Assembly (NCBI GenBank): GCA_014904985.1
Contig: MU128917.1
Coordinates: forward strand, 179,340-243,339
DNA length: 64,000 nucleotides
DNA from: Hydnum rufescens UP504
Taxonomy: Eukaryota > Basidiomycota > Agaricomycetes > Cantharellales > Hydnaceae
Direction: 5' to 3'
Part shown: in pieces, positions 21,487 to 33,419 of the stretch
How the letters are laid out: each line of letters starts with the position of its first letter
How positions within the stretch are numbered: the stretch's first letter is position 1
Notes under the pieces: model-generated
Seen by the model: only the letters and a program-made list of their open reading frames with translations
The model's database searches: none
Told to the model about the DNA's origin: nothing
Made by a program: the position numbers and the translations under genes

Positions 21487-21575
21487 TCTCATGCTCAATC
21501 CCCCCATATTCCTCATGCTCAATCCCCCATATTCCTCATGCTCAATCCCCCTGTATTTCTCACGCTCAATCTCGC
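21487..21575 (+). repeat. 23-24 bp tandem repeat (HAQSPHIP)
   Basis: About three and a half copies of CATGCTCAATCCCCC-ATATTCCT. One copy has six C and the next five C, so the reading frame of gene B shifts by one inside the repeat. Confidence 0.75.
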
Positions 21576-22842
21576 AATCGCTCTTGTGGTCGTCCTCGCA
21601 GTCGGTCTCCTGCTCGGTCCCCCGCTCAGGCTGCCACTTGGTCTCCCCAGCCCCCAAGTCATACCTCATCTCACACTTTCGGCAATTCACCATTCTTTGG
21701 GGATTTTGATTGTGAGGCCGAGTTTTCTGGTCTGGTTCATCAGCACAAAAATTTGGTCATTTTGGATCCACCAAATCCAAATGATGGGAATCCAGATGTT
21801 GAGGATGACGACTTGGTTGCCAAGGAGGGTGACACTGCCCAAATCAAATCACAGGGTGGACCATTTACAGACGAACAAGTTGCTGAGATCAGAGGCATTG
21901 TCGAATCCATGAACCGTGAGCTTGAGCGCAAGGTGAAAGAGTGGGACAGGCCTCTTGAGTCTGTGATGCAGATCGGGAACCTTGCAATAAGCACAAGAGA
22001 ACGGTGAAGTGCTGGGAATCCATGGAATGCATATCAGGCCTCATATGAGAAGGACCCCGAGCCAGACCGTCCCCATCATGAGTATGTGGAAAAAGTTATA
22101 CAGCCAGCCTATCGTGAGCTCATTGCTGAACACGGTGGTGAAGACTCCAATGCATGGAAAAAGAAATCAAAGGAGCTTGTGGATCAGCACAATGCCTCAA
22201 AGGCAGCCCAAGCTTTTGATATTGCGCTCTCACTGGCCGCTATAGAAGAAGGATTGGGAGCTCTGATGACTGTCAAATCAAACTCTGATTCAGCCAGTGT
22301 GTAGATGGGAGACTGTATTTCTGTTTTTATTCAATGGGCTGGTTCGCTCTGATGGTTGATCACTCTCTAACAAGTTGTGTATGGTATTCAGTGATGGTAA
22401 GGTGATGGTATGGACTAGCTATAGTCAATGATATATCATGGGATGCTTGTGAAAGGCTTATACGTGTTGTATTGAACTGTTTACTGCTATTTGTGTGTAC
22501 CTATTTGTGTCCTCCTGGTCAAAATGCAGATTCTAAAGTGGGTTCTGGACTAGTTTAAGCTTGATTCAGTGTGTCAATGTATTTCTTTCTTCTTCTGACT
22601 TGACTTTGTTATTACTCACCTTTCCTTGGATGTCCAGCAACTCTAACCTTAGGTCCTGCAACTATCCTTGGCTTAGTATTTCGCATAGAGGGCTTCCAGT
22701 GACTTAGTCTTAACAACCTTGTATATGACTTAGCTCCAGATGGCTTTCAGATCAGTACTCTCTTCAGATGCAAGCAGATTTGTAGACAGTAGTGTATTCC
22801 AGTAGTGAGAAGATGATGGGGGAATACAGGAAAATCTACCAG

Positions 22843-23044
22843 CTTTTATACCTTTCTGAAGGTGGCTGTGTTTAAAGAATATGACTCACTCCTAGGTGAG
22901 TCATATGTGAGAACAATAGGGTTGTCAAGGAGGGTGAGTCATTCATAAAGTGGTTGCATGATAGGTGAGTCATTCATGAACAGAACAAAAGGGTTGCTAA
23001 GAAGGTGTTATCTTTCATAAAGTGGTTGTAAGGAGGGTGAGTCA
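22843..23044 (-). promoter_or_regulatory. TATA box with five TGA(C/G)TCA boxes, copy 2
   Basis: TATAAAAG at 22850-22843 (minus strand). Heptamers at 22882-22888, 22897-22903, 22935-22941, 22966-22972 and 23038-23044. The layout equals copies 1 and 3. Confidence 0.6.
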
Positions 23045-23269
23045 TTCATAAACAGAACAAAAGGGTAGTCAAGGGAGTGTTATCTTTCTTATCTGTGAGG
23101 TTCTAGAAGTTATTTGTGGCAATGGGAGATGAAATCAAAGGATATTTCCGAGTTCTTAGAGATTAATTTGTTTGTAGTCCAGTGGTTAAGATGTTTTTGT
23201 TGCTGGTTGATAATGGGGACAAGTGCATGGGATGGGATTTGATGCAGAAACAACAGTTTCCATCCGTAA

Positions 23270-24341
23270 TAGACGTTCTTGGTATCATTCGATGCGGATT
23301 TTTAACAGCTTTCTGGGCACGGTGGTTCCGAGCAGATCCAGTGTAAACTGACAGAGAAATTCGTTTTTTACTGATGGGTGTTGATTCTGATAGTAATATT
23401 GTTCTGTAGAGTTCAGTTTTGATCTGTTCTTCACGTGCTCAGTACCGTTGGATGCAGATTTTTTATATCTTTCCAGGCGTGGTTGTTCCGAGAGGATTGA
23501 ATGCGAACTGATGGAGAAATTCGTTTTTTACTGAAAATCCCGGATTTTGACAGTAATATTGGTCTGGAGAGTGCATTTCTGGTCCGCTCGACTTGTGTTT
23601 GGTACCATTCGAAAGGTATGAATCGTGGCTTTCCGAGAGTTATATGGGCGTACCTCTCCGATCAAAACTGACAGAATTATAGAACGAATTCGATTTCTGC
23701 GCGTAGCCGTAATTGATTTTGTAATAGGTCACATGATCATTCCAATGGCTGGGATCAATAGATATTCGCATTTTCTGATACTGGATGTTTTTATCTTCCA
23801 CACCATAATAGACATTCTTGGTATCATTCGATGCGAATTTTTAACAGCCTTCTGGGCGTGGTGCTTCCAAGCAGATCTGGTGTAAACTGACAGAGAAATT
23901 CATTTTTTACTGATGGGTGTTGATTCTGATAGTAATATCATTCTGCAGAGTTCAGTTTTGATCTGTTCTTCGTGCCCTCAGTACTGTTAGATGCGGATTT
24001 TTTATATCTTTCCAGGCACGGTTGTTCCGAGAGGATTGAATGCTAACTGACGGAGAAATTCATTTTTTACTGAAAATCCCGGATTTTGACAGTAATATTG
24101 GTCTGGAGAGTGCATTTTTGGTCCGTTCAACTTGTGTTTGGTACCATTCAAAAGGTGTGAATTGTAGCTTTCTAAGCGTTATATGGGCGCACCTCTCCGA
24201 TCAAAACTGACGGAGTTATAGAACGAATTCGATTTCTGTGCATAGCCATAATTAATTTCGTAATAGGTCACATGATCATTCCAATGGCTGGGACCAATGG
24301 ATATTCGCATTTTCTGATACTGGATGTTTTTATCTTCCACA
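23270..24341. repeat. Tandem duplication of the monomer-bearing end, copy 2
   Basis: Two ~535 bp direct copies, each with three ~160 bp degenerate monomers (starts near 23278, 23441, 23600 and 23818, 23979, 24137). The copies differ at CpG/TpG sites, for example GACGTTCTT versus GACATTCTT. Confidence 0.8.
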
Positions 24342-25471
24342 CCGTGATGGGCAAAGTCATTAAGCAGATTATGAAGTGCTGGAAGGATGACTTGAAATGG
24401 ATGGCCACTATGAACATCCACAGGTTCTGTGGAATCATCAGCGGCATTCCTGATGAGGTGGCTTCGAAACAGAATGCTCTATTCACCGGCTCGCCAGCGA
24501 TGAAGGACTGGCTAAATTTGTCTTTCCCAAAAGACAGTACATCATTGAAGATGATTCATTCCCACATCCTGGTCTATCAGGGGCAACATCTTTTACACCA
24601 AAATCAGAAGCAAAAGATTCCAAAGTCCATGCATCTGATGCAGAAGGAGATTTTGGAGGAGCTCAATAACCTTCTGACTCCTCTGATTGGTTGGGTACTG
24701 CATATACCTTGGGCAAGTCTCCCCTGATTCCTTGCCAACAACGAGTTGAAGATTGAGAATTGGGTTGCAGAATCTGAATTTCCAAGTCTTTTGTCCCTTG
24801 ATGTCTCTGTAGTCCAAATGGAGAGTTGGAAGAAACTTTGGTGTACCTTTTTCCAGCCATCGGATGATTCAACAAAGGTCCGAGTTACTCAGCTCAAGCA
24901 TATCGCCCAGGAGAATAATGGGAAGCTTCCCAGTGACACTGTAATCATCTCTGATCAATTCAATAACCCGCTCCTGACTGTTGCTCAATTGGATGGACCA
25001 GGGGAGCCAAATGAATCTGATGCCAACAGTGCCAATGGGACTTCCATCGCAGGCAGTGCTTCTGGGCCCAGGAAATGGGCCTCTCAAGGTGATGGCCCCT
25101 CACAGAAGAAAAAGAAGATGGGCCCTAAGCATCCAATGTCTGCTGAATTCATCGATGAGCCCAGTGACAATGATGGCCCTGTAACAGATACTTTTGAAAA
25201 TCCAGGTGGAGCAAGTTCTGTTGGTGGTCAATCTAGTGGAACTACTTGGGGTGGCACTGGGTCTTCCATCAATGGTGTTGTCAATGGTCAATTTAGTGGG
25301 AATGCTCCGAGTGGTGCCATCAATGGTCCAATGGACTGGGCTGGGGGATATGGTCAAAACCAGCAAGAATACAACCCACACAACAATCCCTTGATGGCAT
25401 CCCTGTTTGTGAGGTACCCTGATTTGAACCTGGGCTTGAATCAAGGGTTTGATGACAGATTTCCTCTCTAA

Positions 25472-25905
25472 ATTCTTCCACCCAACCTCCGTCTTGGATG
25501 TGTGCTTTGCATGCTTTTGTGTGCTTCATGCACTTTGAGTGCCTCTGCCTTCCCTTGGCCTTTTTTAAGACAAAAGTTTTCCCTTCATTTGACATACTAC
25601 ACCTATTTCTTGGATTTAATTTCTTAATCTCTGAAGAACTCAACTTCTTGTTAATTGCTCTATGTATATAACACATTAATTGACTTGATATCTGCCACCA
25701 TACCATGAGAAACCTTGGAGGTTGTGAGTTTGATATCAAAATCCCTGAGGGCAGACTTATGGATTGACCTAAGGTCACCCTCCTGAAATTATTTGATATC
25801 AAAGGATTCTGATGCCTGCTAGGCTTTTGATTTGACACAGTTTGACATACCTATTAAGGCCCCTCTAAGTGGTTGACTGAGGTGAACGAACATCAGATTA
25901 CAGCC
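25472..25905. other. Intergenic stretch with hAT-like terminus motif
   Basis: No gene. At 25855-25883, TTAAGGCCCCTCTAAG followed by GGTTGACTGAGGTG resembles the block at 5925-5955 and the fold-back element's terminus. The retroelement fragment begins about 20 bases further on. Confidence 0.35.
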
Positions 25906-28133
25906 TTGTAACACTTGCAGTGGATAGCTCTATCATGGCAGTAGGATGGATTGAATATCAAACCCTGGAAGATGGACGACATCCAATTGTCTTTGGATCA
26001 GTAACCAATAATGAAGCTGAAACCAAGTATTCCCAACCACAAATAGAATTAAAAGGACTATTCAAAGCACTCAAAGCACAAAGGAATGATCTCTGGGGAA
26101 TCCATTTTAGAGTGGAAGTAGATGCCAAATTTCTCAAGCAAACCATTAATACACCAGGATTACCAAATGCGGCTATGTCACAATGGATCTCCTACATTCA
26201 GCTATTTGATTTTGAATTGGTCCATGTTCCAGCCACAAAACACCAAGGTCCAGATGGATTATCTAGGTGCCCAGCACTTGAAAATGACTCAGTTGAATCA
26301 GAAGATGAACTGGAGCCAGATGAACCAGGCCATTTTATTACTGGACCAAGACCTCATGAAGAATATGAAGACTGGATCCTTGTCTCAGAAACAAAACCAG
26401 AAGAATTGTCAAAACATTCAGGACATAAAAGTGATTCAGAAAATTCAGAGAATGAACTAGATGAACTGGGAAATTATATTCCTGGACCACAATCCCTAGA
26501 AGAATATGAAGACTGGACTCTGCATGATTCCTCAGCAGCCACACTATCAGCTACAAGGATTAAGAGGGAACCATATGAAGACATCATTGAATTCAGACAA
26601 AATAACACAGCAATATCACTCAAACCACAAGAAAATATGTCAAGAAATGGTGGATTTGTAGCTCTTTCATGCCAAGCCCACTCAGTAACTCAAAGAAATT
26701 TCAATACAGTCTCACAACATTCAGAAATTGACTCAAAAATCAAAGAACATCCACACAAACTCAAAGATTCTGATGGAGAAGACTATTGGAAAAGGATTGA
26801 ATATTACTTAAACCACTTAAAAATACCCTCAGGAGTCAAGAACACCAAAACATTTATTCAGAGTACTAAACACTATTTTTTGTATCAAGAAACCCTATGG
26901 AGAAGGCCTAAAACTGGTCAATTGCCACTGAAAGTCATCAAAAACCCAGATGATCAAGCCTGCTTATGTAAGGCAGCACATGACAAATCTGGTCACCACG
27001 GATGAGACCCGACGTTCAAAAAATTATCAGACAGATTTTACTGGCCTAATATGTTATCCTATGTGGCCTGGTATTGCCAGACATGCCATGAATGCCAGCA
27101 AAGATCTGTGACCCGCCCAAAAATCACATTGAGCCCGACCTACATTAATACAATATTACATAAATTTAATATGGACACGGTTCACATGCCGGTATCTAAT
27201 GGATTCAAATACATTGTCAATCTCCGGGATGATCTCTCCAGATGGCTGGAAGCAAAAATGTTACATAAGGCCTCAAGTAAGAACATCGCCCAGTTTCTAT
27301 TTGAAGATGTCATGTGCCAGTTCGGCTGTGTATTACAAATCACTATGGACAATGGTGCAGAATTTGATGGATTAGTCCAAACCATGGTGGATGAATATAA
27401 TGTTCCCATTGTCTGAGCAGCCCCGTATCACCCAGAAGCAAATGGAATGATAGAATGCGGTCATAGGACCTGGATTAATTCGTTATTCATCGCTAGTAAA
27501 GGAAATCTGAGTCAATGGTCAAAATATTTTTATTCATGTATGTGGGTGGACCAAGTAACAGTAAAGCGGATGACTGGCCACACCCCCTATTACCTACTTT
27601 ATGGAAAACATCACGTGTTCCCATTTGATATTACGGATGCATCATGGTATACATTAAAATGGGGCACAGTCCAAACCACGGAAGAATTACTAGCAATCTG
27701 TGGAATACAGTTAGCACACCAAGATGAGGATATCCAAGCGGCCTCAAGTGACATCCTCAAAGCAAGAATTCAAAGTGCACAGGATTACACCAAATGAAAT
27801 GAAAATATATTAGTAAATGGAAATTATTCACTGGGAACAATCGTGCTGGTATTTAATTCTGTATTACTAACACAACATGGATGAAAGGGGGAAATACAGT
27901 GGATTGGACCATACAGGGTTCGGCATCATCACCCTCGTGGATCCTATCGACTTGAAGAATTGGATGGAACCCTAATCAATGGAATATTCACTGGAAACCG
28001 ATTAAAAAAATATCATATGTGTGACAATATAGCCATAACGGACAGCATTGGCAATGAGAGCCACAGCGCCATAGAAGAAGGATCAATTCAAGAAAATACA
28101 CAAAAATACACAAAAAAACAGGACATGCAATGA
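25906..28133 (+). pseudogene. Ty3/Gypsy pol fragment: RNase H, H2C2 zinc finger, integrase
   Basis: The frame opens inside RNase H (LAVDSSIMAVGWIEYQ, then EAETKYSQPQIELKGLFKAL and LVHVPATKHQGPDGLSR). It passes through an acidic spacer and the HHCC integrase finger (H..GHHG..CQTCHEC, near 26975-27100) to the integrase core, with catalytic D in NMDTVHMP, D in TMDNGAEF and E in YHPEANGMIE. It ends after a C-terminal domain (GEIQWIGPYRVRHH) at TGA 28131-28133. Gag, protease and reverse transcriptase are missing, so it is 5'-truncated. In-frame TGAs at 27003, 27414, 27795 and 27882 replace likely arginines. The R-to-C change in MIECGHR is also a CpG transition. The retroelement would integrate its cDNA into the genome; this copy is dead. 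Confidence 0.9.
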
Positions 28134-28381
28134 TGTTCAACAGGGATATTATTATCAAGAAACAACGTCCACCGGTATCCCTCAGACCAGAAAACCAATT
28201 AAGTACCTATCTTTGGCCGCCACCAAGAGCCACAGATTCATGGGGGTATTGGGAAGACAAATTAGTGGAGTGGAGGCGACAGAACATTCTTCAAGAAATT
28301 CTAGGAAGTCACACAGAAGAACCCCAAATCACTGAATCTTATTGCAAGTCATCTGAAGAAAGTCTAGATATGGAAATTTAA
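28130..28381 (+). CDS. Small ORF overlapping the pol stop (ATGA)
   Basis: An 83-codon frame whose ATG (28130) overlaps the terminal TGA of pol in ATGATG. It has WPPPRATDSWGYWEDK and an acidic C-terminus. Not recognised. The overlap suggests it was once a downstream ORF of the retroelement read by reinitiation, but it may be chance. Confidence 0.3.
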   Translation: MMFNRDIIIKKQRPPVSLRPENQLSTYLWPPPRATDSWGYWEDKLVEWRRQNILQEILGSHTEEPQITESYCKSSEESLDMEI

Positions 28382-28942
28382 GTCTTAAAAAGGAAATCCC
28401 TGAAATTATTTTGACTAAAGCCACATCACAAATTTATTGGTAACCATATGAATCTGAGATCACTCCAATGACATGGGACTAAGAAAATCCTGCAATTGTC
28501 ACCCTGGGACCATGAGGCATTGAGTTGCGGAATGTGCTGTACCATGAAAAATCAACACTACCACCTTTAAAAAGAAGACCACACTGCAAAATCAATGTCC
28601 CTCCACCCACATCCTCCTTCCACGATGCCTAGATAATCACAACTGTCAACAATCACCTCCTCTTGCTTTCCCTTAACTTAAATCATGTAAATTATCACTT
28701 ATCGCTTTCTCTTTTCTTTTTCTCTCAGTCCGCTCATATCTATGAACAACACTTCGCATGATGACCTAAGGATGACTCTGCCGGCTAGCTATCGTTTGAT
28801 TTCACTTAGAACTTCTGTCTCACAACAAAAAACAAGTCATCAAGCTCAGGCACGGGTGAGGACGACGGGTATAAAAGCACAGACCATCCACTAACAAAAA
28901 GCACCAGCTGACCATCGTCTGAACTGCTCCACAGTCTTCACT
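28382..28942. other. Gene-free stretch, 5' flank of the gag-like ORF
   Basis: No gene. It may contain retroelement LTR sequence. It carries the TATA box of the next ORF near its right end. Confidence 0.4.
28870..28877 (+). promoter_or_regulatory. TATA box
   Basis: TATAAAAG, 66 bp upstream of the ATG at 28943, in GGGTATAAAAGCACAGACC. Spacing fits a transcription start near 28900. Confidence 0.6.
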
Positions 28943-30487
28943 ATGTCCAACTCAGCCTCGCTTGACCTCACTGCAGCCTCGACTCCTGATTACACATTCC
29001 AGTATATCAATATGCCTGCTCCTTCGCCTGTGCCTCCTATGCAGCTAACTGAACTCAAGCTTGGCAATGATACCTTCTTCAGCTCCTCACCAAAGGAGAA
29101 AGACGAGATAGACAAGGTATGAAACCCAGCATCTACAGATCAGCATGCTGTTAACGTCTCCCAGAGCTTTTGGCCGGATTCAGTCAACCCGTCTTCACAT
29201 CAAATCATAAAAATGTACAATAACGACAAACAGTCCAAACCTAGTCAACCTGTAGGCCTTAATACCCAGTTAATGATCAACCCACATCTCACGCTATACC
29301 ATCAGATCCCCAACCCACGCACCAAATCTATCCAGTCTATTTTATCGGGCCCCGACTATCTTATATCCCAACAAGAGATCAAACAGGATCAAAATATAAA
29401 AAGGAATGCAGAAGACCAACCGGTAGATGCTGAAGCTCGACATGCCATCAACTCACAACTTCTGATGTCCACCCAGACCCGGATCCCTCTCAGATCATTC
29501 ACACCAGGTACTACTATATCAGATCTGTTCGCATTGCAACAGGAAGCCAACTTGAATTGGAATCCCAAGGAAGAGACTGTGAATCAGGCTAGGACCCCAA
29601 CTGCTCAGCAATTATGCGATATATTCCACTCCTCCACTGACTCACTGACTTCAAACTCAACAAACTCTTCTCACCCATCATCCCGCCTCTCATCCCACTT
29701 ATCATACTCCTCGAAACTTCCTCCGTGTGCTCCTCACAACTTTTATAAGCGACCAATCAGTATCCCATGGCCCAGCAAAAATGCAAACTCATACCGCACA
29801 TGGCCATTGTACAGACAGGCAATTGTGGATCGCGAGCACAATGCTGTGCAGCAATTAGACAATGTTCAATGAGAGTACAAAGATAAGCATAACGAGGATG
29901 TAAAGCAGCATGCAGACCTTCTTGACCAATTAAGTTGCACGGTCACCAATCATAATATGCAAATCGATTCTCTCACGCCACCTCTTGCACTTCTTTCATC
30001 CACTCTACATCAACGAGAAGCTGACCTTGAAACGAGATCCAAAATACTTGATAATCGCAACACCAAGTTAGCTTGCGATGAGGAATGCATTGCTAACTGG
30101 TGCAACCACCTTCTCTATCCTTCGGCATATCATCATGTATCGCAGACTGACAGACTATCCCGCATTTTTATCCAGGCAGCTGATATCATACGACAACACC
30201 ATTGACTAGATATGCCATCCTCAGCCTTCGCTCTCCATCATCGTATCGCTCCCATGATATCCCAGCTTGCATCATCTCTTCGTGAAACGGACAAGTCCTT
30301 TCTGACAATCGTACCTGATGATCGAGCAGTCCTTTACTATACTAGGCACGTTCGCAATATACAATATGACCTCTGAGACAATGAATGGGCTGAGTTCAAG
30401 AAAAACCTGGCTGCCCCCTATGAGCTCGCAGACCTCCCATCCAACCCAGCTACCAAAGACTCCGATGTCGATTCAAATGGGTGGTAG
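28943..30487 (+). pseudogene. Gag-like retroelement ORF with TGA interruptions
   Basis: One frame of about 515 codons from ATG 28943 to TAG 30485-30487, interrupted only by TGA at 29120, 29870, 30203 and 30374, each where arginine fits. It starts MSNSASLDLTAASTPDY. The middle is Ser/Thr/Pro-rich (SSTDSLTSNSTNSSHPSSRL). A coiled-coil-like segment (EDVKQHADLLDQLS, then HQREADLETRSKILDNRNTK) lies at 29880-30080. No CCHC knuckle is seen. A TATA box lies 66 bp upstream. Position next to Ty3/Gypsy pol and composition suggest a gag-type or other transposon ORF; the family is not recognised. Confidence 0.5.
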
Positions 30488-30609
30488 CCCAATGTCATGT
30501 ACCTATTTACCTCTTTCTGTCCTTACAATAGCAAAACTCACGAATTCTACATCAGACCCAAAAAGCACCAATGTCAACTAAACTCACAATCCCGCAATCT
30601 TGCTCCTCA

Positions 30610-30800
30610 TATCCTCGCTCCTCGCATCCCATATCCCATATCCTTGCATCCCATATCTCGCATCTCATACCCTCATGTCTCATACCTTCATGCCTCGCAT
30701 CCCATATCCTCGCATCCCATATCCTCGCATCCCATATCCTCGCATCCCATATCCTCGCATCCCATATCCTCACTCCTCGTATCCTGTATCCTCATATCTC
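30610..30800 (+). repeat. 15-bp minisatellite (CATCCCATATCCTCG)
   Basis: At least seven near-perfect units between 30690 and 30775, with degenerate ones on both sides. On the plus strand it would encode PYPRI repeats, but no gene context supports coding. Confidence 0.85.
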
Positions 30801-31469
30801 GCATCTCATACCCTCGCACCTCGTCCCCATGTGTCTTTCACCAAGGATTCCTACTTCTCTTTTCTTCAAATACATCCTGTGCTTCATCCCAATGTCCCAC
30901 TCCCCTTATGTACTCAAGTTCCAATGTACCAAATATGTTGCCTGTTGGCCAAGGAAAACCTTTATTTTCTCTAAGTTCTCTGTTTATTGTATGAGCTTGC
31001 CTGAAAACTGCTGCTAGTAAAATCTAAAATCTTCTATTCCTCCCCTTTAAAAATGTGTTTGATTTTGCCTAAGGTCTTTTGAACTTAGTCAAAAAAAAAA
31101 AATCAATCAAAATCAAAAGAAAAGTCAAAATAAAGTTATAACAAAGAAACAAAGACATAACCCGTAAAAACCAAAATTCCACAAGTCTGTAACAACAAAA
31201 CCACCCTAATTAGAAGACTTGCAACTTAAACTGGTAAACAAAAACAATGGTCAATTAATCAAAATTTTCCCGAACCCGAAACTGAACTGAGTGCCCTGAA
31301 AATCCAAGGTCCTCTCAAGTCTAGATCATCTCAAATCCATTCATAAAAAGCACTTCTCACACAAAATCCTCTTTCCTCATCCCATCCACTGACTCTAAAA
31401 GAACGTATGTCAAAAACAACACAACTTGGATAAATGCTTACCTAAAAAGGGGGTAGAACACCATCGAAT
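30801..31469. other. Gene-free stretch with A-rich tract
   Basis: Contains an A-rich block (AAAAAAAAAATCAATCAAAA-like, 31088-31150). Nothing else identifiable. Confidence 0.4.
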
Positions 31470-31715
31470 ATGCCTACCAACATACTCACCAATGGCATTT
31501 CCGAAACTCACACGGAACTCCCATCTGACCTTGATGATGTATACATCCCAGACGATATGACAGGATATATGATTTTCTTCATACAGCACATCAGGGACCA
31601 AAATGACCCAATCCTAAATCTTCACATTGGACGAAGGGGTTACTTTTGCCCCAACACAACAACCATGATCCAAACGTATATGATTGCCCACCTCGAATCA
31701 TATTGTGTAACTTGA
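31470..31715 (+). CDS. Small hypothetical ORF, first of three similar
   Basis: An 81-codon frame with DDMTGYMIFFIQHIRDQND and GYFCPNTTTMIQTYMIAHLE. Not recognised. Together with 32187-32471 and 32689-33063 it shares a loose pattern of aromatic and Ile-rich segments followed by a CPN/YPD/FPN turn. Stops between the three suggest decayed tandem copies. Confidence 0.25.
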   Translation: MPTNILTNGISETHTELPSDLDDVYIPDDMTGYMIFFIQHIRDQNDPILNLHIGRRGYFCPNTTTMIQTYMIAHLESYCVT

Positions 31716-32186
31716 GAATACTCCGACAACTCCAATTTTCATGTAAAAGTGCAGATAAGGATGGCTGTATATGGGAATGTTGATAGAGAAATAGTCTACC
31801 TTCCTATGTTCACCCATCACCCTCCTGAATAAACCATCATCGTCATTGTTGAATCACCCCTAAAATAAAAAATCTTCCTCTATCACGAAAATGCCAGGCA
31901 AATGAAAAACACCATAAATGGAAAAGGAGAACATAAACAGCGGTCTGTCACATGTCAAAACCAAACAACTGGATACAAAAGTCATTGAGAAATGTGGACC
32001 ACATGCCTTCATCTGCAATTCTAAACTCCCACTACAACCTCGAAAAGCCATGAGTTCAACCAGTATGTAAAAACCATGATCATTAAGGATGTTCACTAAA
32101 CAAACAGGAACCTAGATGATATCGAGAACTCAGGCAGTGATTCAAATTCAACCCCCGATGGAATTTCTCTTTCATGTCAGGACTTC

Positions 32187-32471
32187 GTGACAATGCCAGA
32201 AACTGAAATCAGCTTAAAAGTATACATAACTACCCACAATTCGCCCTTCCTATTGCTACAAGTAGGGGAATTTGGCACATTTTATCCTGACGCCAAAAAC
32301 GACAACAAGCACTTCTATTTCACTCACCTGAATCAAATCCAAATCAAAGACTTCAGTTCAGATGGTTGCCTCCTCATTCAGATCATTCATTTCATCGTAG
32401 TATTTGGAGACTTGGAGGATGAAGAGTGCCCCCACCCATATTTCACCCACACGATCCCAATCATTGTATAA
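32187..32471 (+). CDS. Small hypothetical ORF, second of three similar
   Basis: 94 codons, with ISLKVYITTHNSPFLLLQVG and GTFYPDAKNDNKHFYFTHL. Not recognised. Possibly related to its two neighbours; the start codon is uncertain. Confidence 0.25.
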   Translation: MTMPETEISLKVYITTHNSPFLLLQVGEFGTFYPDAKNDNKHFYFTHLNQIQIKDFSSDGCLLIQIIHFIVVFGDLEDEECPHPYFTHTIPIIV

Positions 32472-32688
32472 TCAATTACAAAATAAACCTCCACCCCCAC
32501 CCAAAGACATTGATATAAAAAGGGAACAATAGCGAAATGTGAAACAAGTGACCCTGTTGATCAATGAAGGAATCCGAACTCATGGGAAGCCTAAGCGAAA
32601 TTAAAGGTTGACACATGATCACAGACCTATGGATGCAAAAATGACATAAAAGCAAATCGAACGACTATCCCCAAGGTACGAATCAAAA

Positions 32689-33063
32689 GTGTTCACCATG
32701 CCATTGGAACTTCACATGATCATTTACCAGCAATTTGACTATCTCTATCCTGAACCATTCACCCACCTCAAATCCCATATGATCATCTGTTATTTCCCAA
32801 ATCCCCAAGTCGCATTTGATGGCATTATAAAGACAAAAAGAGTTGATTGGACAATGTACGAGTTCGGAGAACCGTTCAACAATCAACCCTTGTTATGTCA
32901 CAACCTCAAAATTGAATTTGTCCTTCTCCTCTGCATTCCAGAGAACATATCTGTGCCTTGTCGAACCTTCTCCACAGATTCTCTTGACCTCCACCTGAAC
33001 AATGTAATCCAAAGTGGGTGTTCACTTGATAATCCAAGACTTATACAAAGAAAAACCTATTGA
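32689..33063 (+). CDS. Small hypothetical ORF, third of three similar
   Basis: 124 codons, with LELHMIIYQQFDYLYPEPF and HMIICYFPNPQVAFDGII. Not recognised. The motif AAAAGTGTTCACCAT at its start recurs at 33250-33264, just before dispersed element copy 3. Confidence 0.25.
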   Translation: MFTMPLELHMIIYQQFDYLYPEPFTHLKSHMIICYFPNPQVAFDGIIKTKRVDWTMYEFGEPFNNQPLLCHNLKIEFVLLLCIPENISVPCRTFSTDSLDLHLNNVIQSGCSLDNPRLIQRKTY

Positions 33064-33419
33064 AAATGCGGATATTAAAAGATCCATACCCAACAATAAG
33101 TGACTTCTATCACCAAATTCGAAGTATAAACTTGCAGGAAATTTCACTTTGGTTTGAAGGGTGGAAATGGTGGTATTACACAAGGAAAGGCGACTCAGGC
33201 TCAGTTGTATAAGTCACCAAAAGATAAAAGACATTGCAAGGGGCTGCAATTAAAAGTGTTCACCATCTGTGGAAGATAAAAACATCCAGTATCAGAAAAT
33301 GCGAATATCCATTGATCCCAGCCATTGGAATGATCATGTGACCTATTACGAAATTAATTACAGCTATGCACAGAAATCGAATTCGTTCTATAACTCCATC
33401 AGTTTTGATCGGAGAGGTG

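Larger units (their letters stand above)
22241..24341 (-). mobile_element. Dispersed element, copy 2 (with internal duplication)
   Basis: Same ends as copy 1 (TATAGAAG..CTTCCACA), but 2.1 kb long because the distal ~535 bp occurs twice: 23270-23802 and 23807-24341 both run from TTCTTGGTATCATTCGATGC to TTTTTATCTTCCACA. Inserted in gene B. The promoter reads minus, opposite to gene B. Confidence 0.8.
21074..25471 (+). pseudogene. Unrecognised gene B, split by dispersed element copy 2
   Basis: Family unknown. It starts MPPKTYQA at 21074, with TGA at 21098 where arginine fits, and continues to about 21346. A possible 65 bp intron (21347-21411) leads into a Ser-Pro-rich region with HAQSPHIP repeats and RS-like residues, then a helical part (FTDEQVAEIRGIVESMNREL) to 22240. 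Copy 2 of the dispersed element (22241-24341) interrupts it. The frame resumes with MGKVIKQIMKCWKDD at about 24345 and ends at TAA 25471 after a Gly/Ser/Asn-rich, low-complexity tail. Rejoining CTGGCC with GTGATGGGC restores the frame. TGA codons at 22005 and 24725 again replace arginine. It is probably a transposon-island gene, perhaps DNA-binding given its composition, which is a guess. Confidence 0.55.

Noticed and set aside
2641..30487. UGA as a recoded sense codon (for example a selenocysteine or variant code)
   Set aside because: The genic region uses TGA as a normal stop (for example the PAH1 stop at 48275). The TGA positions match arginine and coincide with general CpG loss, so decay explains them.
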